The notes below the pieces were generated by a model that saw only the letters and a list, made by a program, of their open reading frames with translations, ran no database searches and was not told the origin of the DNA. The position numbers and the translations under genes were made by a program. Positions 1 to 9,278 of a DNA stretch of 64,000 bases are shown here, in pieces; position 1 is the first letter of the stretch, and each line of letters begins with the position of its first letter. Source of the stretch: Paracamarosporium sp. OC-R06-R3 (taxonomy: Eukaryota; Ascomycota; Dothideomycetes; Pleosporales; Didymosphaeriaceae); assembly GCA_019828545.1 (NCBI GenBank), contig JACVRA010000257.1, forward strand, positions 1 through 64,000, in the 5' to 3' direction.

Positions 1-520
1 TTGTACGCGTCACTCGCTTATAAAGCACGTTAGTACGTGAGCTAATCATGTCGTGCTCCGAGCTTGCACTGCAATGTCTGGCGTCGAAGAGGTATTCGGT
101 GTGCTGCTATGAGGCCCCGGCGGAATGGTTATGTTGGTGGTCTGGGGAGTCTGGTAGGGTTGGGATTTATAAGTGTTCATGCGAGTAAGATGCGCGAGGT
201 ATCCGTTGGGGCTGCAAGGCTGACAGCGTGGGAGTTCGCCACCCATACTACAAGCGACTACAAATCCGCATTAAGCAGACTAAGGATATTAATCCAGGGG
301 ACCCAGCGACCGCTCAAGTCCGTGTGCAATTTCATCGGTGAAACTTACTTCCTCGCCCGCGCACAGCCACGATGTAGCACAGCCGCGGCGAGCAATTATG
401 ATTCATCGGCGCTAGTCTCGAAGGGGTCAAGTGTCGAATGATTCATACTGAACACGGTCTTTACGAGAGATTAAGTTGTGTGCCTAAGGTGTATATAACA
501 TTGTCTTCTGGATCGGGTGT
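1..520. other. intergenic, no supported gene
   Basis: No frame shows a recognisable domain, and the open frames here are short and compositionally unremarkable. The stretch ends at the hypothetical gene that starts at 521 or 587. Confidence 0.5.
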
Positions 521-1402
521 ATGTATATCATCAGAGTTCACATTTCAGACAGTTTCAGCAAGAAGTTCGTTCTTTTAAGACAGCAAATGGTCGGAGACAC
601 AACGACCACTACTACTACTGCCACGACCACGAGTATGCTAGATACAACAACCAATTCCACCAGCAGTAGCACCATGACAACCGATAGTAATATGCGCCTA
701 CTATCTCCACAAACTCAGATGGTCCACGAGTACCACAACTCCACTCCAGCACCAATCAAATCCTCAGACGACGAAAGGGTCTTTCGAAGTTCCGATTCAG
801 ATGTCCACTTCAGCAACACTGAGGACTCAGACGACGACTTTATCTTCCACCCCAGAGACACCACCACAATCCATCTACCATCCGGCAAAAAGATTCTACC
901 AAGGAAAACAGACACCCCACACACATCCAAACACCGACACCGAAGAACTCCCTCACCCACAACAACACCTCACCAACACACATCACGAAAAGTCCACGGA
1001 AACTGCGCAATGATACCAAACACAGTCACAGCCAAGCCTTCACCCCCAACATCAAAAACAAAGCGACCGCCCTCACCCCCAACCTCCGACTCAGACGACG
1101 AGCCTTCCAACTCTTCTCTACCACACCACCAACACACATCCACTTCTTTAACGCCTCACATCTGCCTCCCAACACACCGCGCTACAATACGGGCCTCTGA
1201 CGCGCAGATGCTGGCCACGCTACCCATATCTACACAGCGCGTTCTCCTAGCTACGACGAGGAAGGCGGTGGAGAGAGCGGGGAGAGAAGAACAAGAGTAT
1301 AGGAGGAAGCTGGATGGGTATGGCAATTTGAAGAGTAAGGAAAGGTTTGTTAATGATGTTCCTGGGGGGAGGAGTCATAAGAATAGGTTTATGGCGCAGT
1401 GA
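521..1402 (+). CDS. hypothetical low-complexity Ser/Thr-rich protein
   Basis: This is an uninterrupted frame of 293 codons with no recognised domain. Residues 25-55 are dominated by threonine and serine runs. The middle has acidic serine clusters (SSDSD, EDSDDDF, SDSDDE) that look like casein-kinase-type phosphorylation sites, with Pro/His-rich linkers. The last 75 residues are different: a helix-forming charged stretch (TRKAVERAGREEQEYRRKL) followed by a basic tail containing KERFVNDVPGG, which is probably the conserved part. The start is uncertain, because ATG codons at 521 and 587 both precede the Thr run. A basic tail behind a disordered acidic region suggests a nuclear protein, but that is inference only. 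Confidence 0.5.
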   Translation: MYIIRVHISDSFSKKFVLLRQQMVGDTTTTTTTATTTSMLDTTTNSTSSSTMTTDSNMRLLSPQTQMVHEYHNSTPAPIKSSDDERVFRSSDSDVHFSNTEDSDDDFIFHPRDTTTIHLPSGKKILPRKTDTPHTSKHRHRRTPSPTTTPHQHTSRKVHGNCAMIPNTVTAKPSPPTSKTKRPPSPPTSDSDDEPSNSSLPHHQHTSTSLTPHICLPTHRATIRASDAQMLATLPISTQRVLLATTRKAVERAGREEQEYRRKLDGYGNLKSKERFVNDVPGGRSHKNRFMAQ

Positions 1403-1864
1403 GGTATTGGGGTAAACGATGGCAACAGACTAGAGACGTGTTTGCATGAGGCATTATCGGAGACAAGTTTGGAGTTTGTTATTTCGCATTGAAGCATTTC
1501 AAGTTTTTAGATGGTGGTGAAGACGGGTTAAGCTGTGAATGATTTTCATGTTGGGTATTATGGCGCGATTAGAGATAACAAAGTCCTTTGTTGACGCTCT
1601 AGAGGAGCTTTCATGTGGTGACTTGTCCTTTGCGCAATGTATGCACCGCGAGGAATGTGGGTCTAATCCGTGCAGGATGAGGGGGGAATTGCTGGGAACA
1701 TGGACTCAAGACAGATGAATGAAATGGCTAGATCAAGGGATAAATGATTATGAAGCCTAGGGGCGCTTTTTGTTACCTCTGTCAACTGTCTGAGATAAAA
1801 GCATAGTAGAACAGGAGATCGTTAGACCTTCGCCATGCCAATCGAACATGCTCTCGCTACCGAA

Positions 1865-2320
1865 CTACATCTGCTTCTCCATTCCCTCATCATCATCTGA
1901 GAGCTCCGTGTGTGTCTGCCAATGCTTCGCCGGGAGAATCCCAGATACCTGGTACACTTTTCGCGGGCGATCGTAGCTGAAGTCGGGCGGTATCACTACT
2001 CCGGAAGGTTTAGTGTACGTTTTGAAGGAAAACTCGAAGGACTTCTGGGGTTCCACAGTTACCTTATGAGATCGTGGTATAACCGAATGGATAGGGTCGT
2101 TGGGGTGGTGGTAGAAAGTTTCTGCATGGTGAGGTGAAGACTGTGGGGTCGAGGTTAGTCCTGGATCGCGCTTGCCACGCTTTCTCACACAGAAGAGGAA
2201 TCTGAGTTTCTTGCGAATACCCATAGTTGGATCGTCTCGGTTGAAGGTCTTCGAGTGACTGGGTAGTCTGTATGATACCTGTTCCATGTGTTGATACAGG
2301 GGAGCGCGTATGGTCGCCAC
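1865..2320 (-). CDS. hypothetical small basic protein
   Basis: An open frame of 151 codons runs leftwards from 2320. An inner ATG at 2224 (MGIRKKLRFLFCVRKRGKR) would give about 119 residues and looks a more natural start. The N-terminus is strongly basic with an embedded hydrophobic LFCV, the middle is rich in Pro, Ser and His, and the end is acidic (ELSDDDEGMEKQM). I recognise no family. No introns are needed. It could be a lineage-specific gene or a chance frame. Confidence 0.35.
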   Translation of the reverse strand: MATIRAPLYQHMEQVSYRLPSHSKTFNRDDPTMGIRKKLRFLFCVRKRGKRDPGLTSTPQSSPHHAETFYHHPNDPIHSVIPRSHKVTVEPQKSFEFSFKTYTKPSGVVIPPDFSYDRPRKVYQVSGILPAKHWQTHTELSDDDEGMEKQM

Positions 2321-2352
2321 GCCTCAGTATGGAAAGTGAACGAGTGTCAGTT

Positions 2353-2381
2353 TGCGTGCGCGTGCGCGTGCGCGTGCACAG
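2353..2381. repeat. alternating TG/CG purine-pyrimidine microsatellite
   Basis: Repeated tgcgcg units form an uninterrupted alternating purine-pyrimidine tract, a sequence type that can adopt Z-DNA. It lies just upstream of the small leftward hypothetical gene. Confidence 0.6.
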
Positions 2382-2861
2382 CTCTAGTGAAAAAGAACAA
2401 TTAATATCGTCCATGATTGCATTCATCTCAAAGCATCCATTTCTTATGCTTGTGACCATTGATGCTTCCTTCGGGGGTGTGTGTAGTCAAGAAAATTCAG
2501 ACCGACCATATCGAGGATGATTCTCACTAACAAACCTGATTAGTACTTTTACGTCAACGTACACCATACGTATTTTTGACTTTGTGAACCTTCTGGCATT
2601 AGACACGATACTCCAGCTCTTAGCTCACTAGTCACATGCGAGTCTGAAGCAGGAGACATAAAACAATCCAGCGTGGAATCCTGACAGAGTAGTCAGGTAA
2701 AGGTTTGATCTAGTGGATTTTGGAGAGATGGGGCTAATGTGCATTAGCCAATAAACTTTCTGACGACCTTATTATTGCTGCTTGTGTTTGATAACAACAC
2801 ATTCATCAGTTAATCCCCCGAATCTTAAAACATGGAAATGTGGCCAGAGTCTTTACAAAAC

Positions 2862-2891
2862 CCACGATATTAGCTCCAGATAATATCGTGG
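2862..2891. promoter_or_regulatory. perfect inverted repeat upstream of the aldolase gene
   Basis: Two 11-base arms, ccacgatatta and taatatcgtgg, are exact reverse complements separated by the 8 bases gctccaga. The structure sits about 250 bp before the aldolase start at 3142, in an otherwise gene-free 0.8-kb stretch. It could be a dyad binding site for a dimeric regulator or a small mobile-element remnant. Confidence 0.5.
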
Positions 2892-3141
2892 TTAATCATT
2901 GCTCATCAAAACTTATTCAATGTTTCCAGTCACAGCTCATTCAATGTCACCATATCAATATGCATAGACTGTTTGAGGCACGTCGGTAATATTATAACTT
3001 TTGCGGTCCCACAATCATGTCCATTCACACTTTGTTTCTCAGTATATAACCTCCATCTCCGCTGCTCGCTGATGCCATTTGATTTTTTTTTTCGGATCAC
3101 GGCAGCAAACTTCATCCTTGACCAATCAGATCTAGAAGCAT

Positions 3142-4290
3142 ATGACCTCTGTCTGCCATCAACGTTTCTACAATAGCTCGCCCTCAACCGACGAAACAAT
3201 GGACATGATAGCCAGATACAGTTTTCACGATGATTATAGCGAGGGGGCACATCCTGATGTCATCGACGCATTGACCAAAACTAACTTATCACAACAAAGC
3301 GGGTACGGCGACGACGAATATTCCGAAGACGCAAGAAACGCAATTCGCACAATGATCGGCGTGGAAAATGCCCCGATCTATTTCACACCCGGTGGCACAG
3401 GAGCGAATCTCATCTCTATAGCAAGCCATCTCCGTCCACACGAGGCTGTCATCGCTGCTGAATCTGGTCACATCGTGGGAAAAGAAGGCGGTGCTATAGA
3501 AGCAACGGGACACAAAATGATCACTGAGCGTGGCGTACATGGGAAATTGACCCCGGAATTGATCCAGAGGGCTTTCGATAGAAGCAATGAGTTCAGCTAT
3601 CAGCCAAAGCCCAAGATGGTTTTCGTCTCGAATTCTACCGAAACTGGCACAATATATGTGAAAAGCGAACTGACAGCTGTGGCTGCAATGTGCAAGAAAC
3701 TCGGCATGTACCTGTTCTTAGATGGAGCCCGCCTCAGTGCTGCATTATCTTCTTCCAAAAACGACTTAACGATGAAGGATATCTACGATCTTACGGATAT
3801 CTTTACGATCGGGGGTACAAAGAGCGGTGCGCTGTTAGGAGAGGCAGTGGTCATCAAGAACACAACCTTCGCAGCTGACTTTCCCTTTCACATGAAGCAA
3901 CGAGGCGCACTTCTGGCCAAAGGAAGGGTTCTCGGAATCCAGTTCGGTACGCTTCTGAGAAACGATCTCTTCTTCGGTCTCGCACGTCAATCTAATGGCC
4001 TTGCGGCCGACATGTCTGCATGTCTCGTAGGACTGGGCTACAAACTCTGGGCCCCGACAGAGTCCAATCAGGTATTCGCTATACTTCCATCGGAACTAGT
4101 ACAAGAGCTGCAAAGAAGATATGACTTCTTCATATGGGAACGTCTGGCCGATGGTCTTGTGGTTGTCAGGCTGGTAACCTCGTGGGCCACGGAACGTTCA
4201 GAAGTTGCGAGACTTTGCAACACAGTTGAATTTTGGACAAGAGATACTCAACAGATATCAACTCGCCCACATCGTCAAATGTCAAAGTGA
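3142..4290 (+). CDS. PLP-dependent threonine aldolase / beta-eliminating lyase family enzyme
   Basis: This single-exon gene encodes 382 residues of a fold-type I PLP enzyme. Family members cleave or form beta-hydroxy-alpha-amino acids (threonine to glycine plus acetaldehyde, or the reverse), and related fungal enzymes racemise alanine. Visible features are the N-terminal DDYSEGAHP and QQSGYGDDEY motifs, TPGGTGAN (60s-70s region) for phosphate binding, FLDGARL with the PLP-contacting Asp, and IGGTKSG with the Schiff-base Lys227. Full length matches the family; a second ATG at 3199 would remove 19 residues that look dispensable. The motifs resemble bacterial family members more than the fungal GLY1 type, from memory of both. 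It is transcribed towards the convergent desaturase. Its role in the cluster is inferred, perhaps joining an amino acid such as glycine to an aldehyde intermediate. Confidence 0.88.
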   Translation: MTSVCHQRFYNSSPSTDETMDMIARYSFHDDYSEGAHPDVIDALTKTNLSQQSGYGDDEYSEDARNAIRTMIGVENAPIYFTPGGTGANLISIASHLRPHEAVIAAESGHIVGKEGGAIEATGHKMITERGVHGKLTPELIQRAFDRSNEFSYQPKPKMVFVSNSTETGTIYVKSELTAVAAMCKKLGMYLFLDGARLSAALSSSKNDLTMKDIYDLTDIFTIGGTKSGALLGEAVVIKNTTFAADFPFHMKQRGALLAKGRVLGIQFGTLLRNDLFFGLARQSNGLAADMSACLVGLGYKLWAPTESNQVFAILPSELVQELQRRYDFFIWERLADGLVVVRLVTSWATERSEVARLCNTVEFWTRDTQQISTRPHRQMSK

Positions 4291-4778
4291 AAGTTCGAAA
4301 TTATCCGGAATCCCTGTTGGAAGCGATATGGAAGCTGAGAGACAAAAAGGGTATTTTTCGAATCGTCATAGCTGAAGGATGTCTATATTGCTGAGGTCCT
4401 ACGACGAAGGATGCGAGAAACCAGGTCTCACGGGTCGAGAGTCTGTTAAACAAAGTTTACAACGAGAGTGGGGCGTGACCACTATGGAACCAAGAATTAT
4501 GCTGAGGTGAAACCACTTGTAGATAGATGCCCGTATAGGCAAGGGAAGCGAGGCGGCGCGATATCATGTTAACTACTCCTGGTTGCTATCTTTGTAGACG
4601 CTAAACTATCTCAAGTTATTCAGAAATATAAAAACATGTTAAGCGAGTGTATCATCTGTTGACATTGTTGGGTCCCACGACATGCCGCCTACATAATGTT
4701 CAAGATCCCCGTTTCGGTAACAACGTAAATGAGGAATCCCTTTCGACCTCAAAGGTTTCTCACCACATCAACTTCTAC
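4291..4778. other. intergenic between convergent genes
   Basis: This 488-bp stretch lies between the stop codons of the aldolase and desaturase genes. It presumably holds both 3' UTRs and polyadenylation signals. No reading frame of interest is seen. Confidence 0.5.
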
Positions 4779-6145
4779 TTAATCTTTAGCCACGACAGTA
4801 AAAAGCGAGGCCTTGCGTTGATGAAACTCTGGAGCAGGGCTGACTCCTTTTCTGTACCACAAAGCCTGCCTCTTTCTTTCATGCCCATCTCCAATTCCAA
4901 ATCTTTTGTCCTTTTCAGCATCTTCTTCAACCCACTGACAGTCTCTGAACGATGTCTTCAGATCATTGTATGTGAATGTCGCTCGACCATGATAGTTAGA
5001 GCCTAGGAGCGGGACGATTGCCTTCGTAACAATGGGGCTGTAGTAGTGAGGGATAGAGGAGAAGAGATGGTGGGTAACATGATCGCTGGAGATGTGATGG
5101 AAAAAATGGGTGCCGATGATGCCGAAATCGCGATCGATTGTTGCAGTCGCACCTCGAAGGAAAGTCCAGCTTTCAGCAGTGTACTTGGGAACATCCGGAT
5201 GGGTATGGTGCAGGAAGGTGATCATAACGATAAAATGGTTGACGATGCACCAGGGAACAATGTAGATCCAGAACAACAGCTCGAAACTTTGCAGGTACTG
5301 ATACAGGAAATAGAGGCCAGTGATTGTCGTCATACAGCCGATGTCACTGAGTATAATCGCTGAGACTTCACTGTTCCTAAACATACCTCCCCACGGGTCA
5401 AAGTGGGAGTAGCGCCAGACAGATAGGCCTTTTTTGACCAATGCCGTGTCTGGGGTGGTGATGTTGGATATAATGTACCAGTTCCATCCGATCAGCTGTT
5501 GGAGGATTATCCTCAGGAAGAGGACCACAGGCGCATCTTCTCCAACCTCCTCGACCTTTTCCAAGGCTACACCAATCTTGCGAGCGTATTCGTTGCGCTG
5601 GGGGGGCACATAGTTCAAGTCCTTTTCAATATGATTGGCATAAATGTGGTGACGGCGGTGGCTTGACTTCCAGCTAAAGTACGGCGCGAGCAAAAAGGAG
5701 TGTAGAGTAAAGCCGACAGCGTCATTCAGGATTGGGGACTTTGAAAATCCGCTGTGGCCGGCATCATGAGCAATCACCCACAAGCCAGTCCAAACGATAC
5801 CTTGGCACAAACCGTAGCTGCAGACTAGTCCATAGTATAGGATATTAGACTGCTGGACCTGTGGAAGAGCAAGGCAGTACCAGAGCGCAGACAGAAGGAT
5901 GGCGGAATATGTAAGGTCGCGGAAGAGATAGAAGAAGGACCAAAAAAGCGAAGGCTCGAAGCAATAGCTTGGAATGGCGGCTCTTAGTTGCTTGATGCTG
6001 ACGCTGTTGTTGTTGAGGGTCTACATCACCAAATAGGTCAGTTTAAGGATTAGAGCGGGATGTAGACGACACTCACACCAGGGTCGCACAATTCAGACGG
6101 ATGTGGCTCCTTATGGGTATTGAAACCTGTACGTTCGGTCTCCAT
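4779..6145 (-). CDS. membrane fatty acid desaturase, FAD2 (delta-12)-like
   Basis: Two exons (6077-6145 and 4779-6020; a 56-bp GTGAGT...TAG intron) encode 436 residues. The family consists of di-iron ER membrane enzymes that desaturate, or in some members acetylenate or hydroxylate, fatty acyl chains. The three histidine boxes are present: HDAGH at 108-112, HRRHH at 144-148 and HVTHH near 337-341, separated by hydrophobic membrane spans. The first box has Ala where canonical FAD2 enzymes usually carry Cys (HECGH), so specificity may differ from the housekeeping delta-12 desaturase. The start is the first ATG in frame with the N-terminal region typical of this family. It sits between the aldolase and DUF302-like genes, so a specialised-metabolism role is likely. 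Alternatively it is a second housekeeping paralogue. Confidence 0.88.
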
Positions 6146-6625
6146 TATCAAGACACAATTGATTTGATTTGCAATGTTCGGCTATATGATTCTCGAGATG
6201 GAAAGAAATTCTTCAAAATGAAGATTGAAGATGAGACGCCGTGTACCATATGCTCAATCTTGCCACCGTCTTTGTTTTTAGGCCCCCAACGTAGTCCATT
6301 TGCCCTGTTATCTCATGCAGCTTACAGCGGTGGGGAAGTCCGTTCGAACCCTGGTTTAATATAATCGAACGAAGTGTGACTACTAGGTGGCCTTACCTGA
6401 CGCTATCCATTGGCTAGTTCTTACAATATGTCTCGACTAGGGTAGGAGTGACCACCCTACTTGCATGCCCCGCATACTTGAGCTGCCCCACTAAAGCAGC
6501 AAACGCGATAGTATTAGCGAACGCCGTGCAGGCCACCCTCACCGGTCTAAAAACATTGATTTGAATTTGTAATGCCATCAAAAATGCTCCGAAACTATCA
6601 GAGCTAATACGAATATCCCAATTAG
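6146..6625. other. intergenic, desaturase promoter side
   Basis: This 480-bp stretch contains the desaturase promoter and the 3' end of the leftward DUF302-like gene. A GTTCGAACC sequence near 6342 recalls a tRNA T-loop, but its flanks do not pair. No gene is supported. Confidence 0.5.
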
Positions 6626-7168
6626 CTACGCCTGTGGCATGAGGCGCTGAATCAATTCGAACAATTTCGCTTCTACTTCGGCGAATGCGTTCTTAGCGTC
6701 ATCGCCGTGGGGACTCTCGAGCAAGGTAGTAGGAAGTGTAACGATCATCTTCGTTCTTTTCCCTTCTAACTCTTCGATAAAACAGCAATCAAGCGGAATA
6801 TGCAAGGCCGCCTGGATGTCGTATTGCAGCACCGGAAAGGCATAGAGTGGGTTTCCGAAGGTGAAGCGGTGAGCACGCTGAAGATTACTTCCTTGCTTCA
6901 CAAAATGTCGCATCCATCCTGCATGATTGTACTCGGCGAATAGCACAAAGCCGGAAGGAGAGCTGGCCGCTTCGAGCGCTTGCATTACATCTTCGTCGCT
7001 AGTTGCAGCACGGATGCGAGAGATGTTGAGCTGGGGAACTTGAATGCGGAACTGTTGGATAATCGAATCGTAGGCCATATTGGAGTAGCAGGTTAGTTTG
7101 GTGATAGTGGTTGACGTCGTAACGTGTTCACAGTCAAGCTGTGGTTTCGCTGTGGATTGCTGTGACAT
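6626..7168 (-). CDS. DUF302-like small protein
   Basis: A single-exon gene of 180 residues. The core from about residue 60 to 150 has the pattern I associate with DUF302 (TT1751-like fold): FVLFAEYNHAGWMRHF, FTFGNPLYAFPVLQ and DIQAALHIPLD, a strand-helix arrangement with the conserved FGNP turn. Biochemical function is unknown for the family, which occurs mainly in bacteria and scattered fungi. The start chosen is the ATG at 7168 (MSQQSTAKP); an upstream extension would need a TTG codon. No signal peptide or membrane span is visible, so it is probably cytosolic. It lies 197 bp beyond the P450 stop codon, on the same strand as the P450 and desaturase genes. Its retention in this compact array suggests a part in the same pathway. 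The domain call is by pattern only. Confidence 0.65.
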   Translation of the reverse strand: MSQQSTAKPQLDCEHVTTSTTITKLTCYSNMAYDSIIQQFRIQVPQLNISRIRAATSDEDVMQALEAASSPSGFVLFAEYNHAGWMRHFVKQGSNLQRAHRFTFGNPLYAFPVLQYDIQAALHIPLDCCFIEELEGKRTKMIVTLPTTLLESPHGDDAKNAFAEVEAKLFELIQRLMPQA

Positions 7169-7365
7169 GGTTGACTGTAGCTGTACGAAGGTCCACAAAG
7201 AGAATCGATTAACAGGTCGGGTGCATCTGCATGACGGACTTCATTTATTCTTAAGGCGTAGTTCGTGTAAGATTCGTAGAGAGATTTAGTAGGGTAATAT
7301 TGCACTTGTACTAGCACACCTTAACCCATGCTAGTCTATTCTGGCCAATCACGCTTCTTAAAGTT

Positions 7366-8963
7366 TCAGTGAGTGCCTAGGAGGATCCGAGGGCCTGTGG
7401 CTTGGCCTACATAACAGTCCTTGATAACGTAGTCCTTGTTGTGCGCATCCGAAACGTCTAAGGTAATATCATACCGGTGAACAAGCATGGCAATGACAAT
7501 TGACATCTCAATGTATGCAAGCTGTTTTCCAGGACATCCCAGCGGGCCAGAGCTGAAGGCGATCAGTCCGGGTTGGTTCCTTTTGATGTCGGCATTGTCC
7601 TCTTCAAGCCATCTCTCCGGCTGGAAGGTATCGGGATTGGACCAGATAAGAGGGTTGCGCTGTAATGCATACGCTGAGACGCCCAAATTGGTGCCTGCGG
7701 GAAACCGATACCCACCAATCTCTACTCCACTGCCTAAGGCCTCCCGTTGCAGATGACCTGCCGTAGGTGGACAAAGGCGTAGAGACTCGTTGATGCATGC
7801 TCGAAGATACGGGAGATTTGCGAGCTGTCGATATGTCATCTCCTCGATGGAGGGAAACACGTTTCGTATCTCCGTCGCGAGCTTTTTGAGTGTTTCCCCA
7901 TTGCTCGCTAGATAGAAAACGATCGCTGCAATAGCGACAGAAGTAGTATGCGTTCCAGCGATCATGAGCAGCACGCTCTCTGCACCAAGGTCCCCCATTG
8001 AGAAACCCTCCCCTGTTTCTGGATCCCGTGCCTTCAGGAGATGATGGAACATGTCCCGCGAGACTGATGGTTCCTTGTTTGATGCCTTTTCTATCTTGAT
8101 ACGTTGCATTAAAGATGCAACGCAGAACTCGCGGAATTTGGTATTATTACTGGCAATGCGCCGACCCAAACTTGTCTTAAGGGCAGTCTTGAAGAGCAGG
8201 TACCGGAGCAGATGAGTCCAGGGGTGGTATCCGAGCATATACCAGCTGCGAGTTGTGCGTGGAAGTAGTTGTGTCACATGTCGATTTTCGTCCGAGTGTA
8301 TCAACCCGTAGTCTGTGCTATAGCAGAGATCGCCAAGAATGTCGAAGATAAGATAGTTGGACCATGCTGCAAAGTCAATGCCGCCATTGCCATCATTCAA
8401 ATCTGCCGGGATACAGTCTAACCAACGATTGGTCAAGGTCTTTATTCGCGGTTCGTACTCCCGAAGAGCTCGCTCAGAGAAAGCGTGGGCCAGAATGCGT
8501 CGTTTCAGCGCATGGCGAGTTTTGTCTCGGGCAGTGAATGTACTTTCGAAGCCTCCTGCAGAATCTCTGACACACTGATACCAGTCACCTTTGCGAATGT
8601 TGCCATCTCGTGACGCGTAGATAGTTTCCACGGCCGGTAATGTGTTGAAAGATATCGAATTTGGGCTGAAGCGGACAATCGATCCATATTTCGAATGAAG
8701 TCGTAACAACCAGATATGACGATCGCCTTTGGCAGCGTGGTACCAGCTCGGCCAGGAAGAGATGCGAGCGAGGAATGGTCCCCGATGTGCTGCTAATGGG
8801 TGAAAGAAAAGCCTGTGTAGAATACTGAATATGATCTATAACGGAGACTTTCAGTTTTGCATGCAACCTCTCGGTACTTCTTCCTTACAATTGTGACAAT
8901 CGCAAGTCCAAGAACATTTGCACCCTGGTGATGCGGAATCATATTGAACAACGAAGCAGTCAT
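7366..8963 (-). CDS. cytochrome P450 monooxygenase (first of a divergent pair)
   Basis: Two exons (8889-8963 and 7366-8835; 53-bp intron) give 514 residues, a normal microsomal P450 length. The N-terminal anchor (VLGLAIVTI joined to IIFSILHRLFFHPL) crosses the intron, and a Pro-rich hinge (HPLAAHRGPF) follows. The I-helix oxygen-activation motif reads AGTHTTS, the K-helix ExxR is ESLR, and the haem loop is FSSGPLGCPGKQLA with ligand Cys459. Expected chemistry is hydroxylation or another oxidation with electrons from NADPH-P450 reductase at the ER. The substrate cannot be told from sequence. It is read away from the second P450 across a 315-bp shared promoter, which favours co-regulation. Confidence 0.92.
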
Positions 8964-9278
8964 TTTTGGTATGTTGAATCGTGTAAAAGCTGATTGGGCT
9001 TCTACGTAGTCCGCTCTCTAGCTTTATAAGAAGACGCTAGTCATGCACAGCCTGCATGCCGCTTTGAGGACTTCGATTTTCCCCGCGCATGGGATGACGA
9101 GTTATGCCGCAGTCGTACCGAGGGGGTGGGTTGCCTGAAGAATGGTGAGACGTTACCTTTTACCCACACTCGTGCCGCGGTCTCATGATTAGGAACTAAC
9201 TCCAAATATTTCGCCGTGTGGTCTCAGCGGTATCAACTTAATCGCACTGCGTCTAAGGGTTATACATACAAGACAGCC
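8964..9278. promoter_or_regulatory. divergent promoter between two P450 genes
   Basis: The 315-bp gap between the two divergent start codons must carry both promoters. No known binding motif is obvious; a TTTATAAG TATA-like element near 9022 could serve the leftward gene. Confidence 0.6.

Noticed and set aside
6300..6360. GTTCGAACC sequence resembling a tRNA T-loop or B box
   Set aside because: The flanking five-base stems do not pair and no D-arm, anticodon arm or acceptor stem can be drawn.
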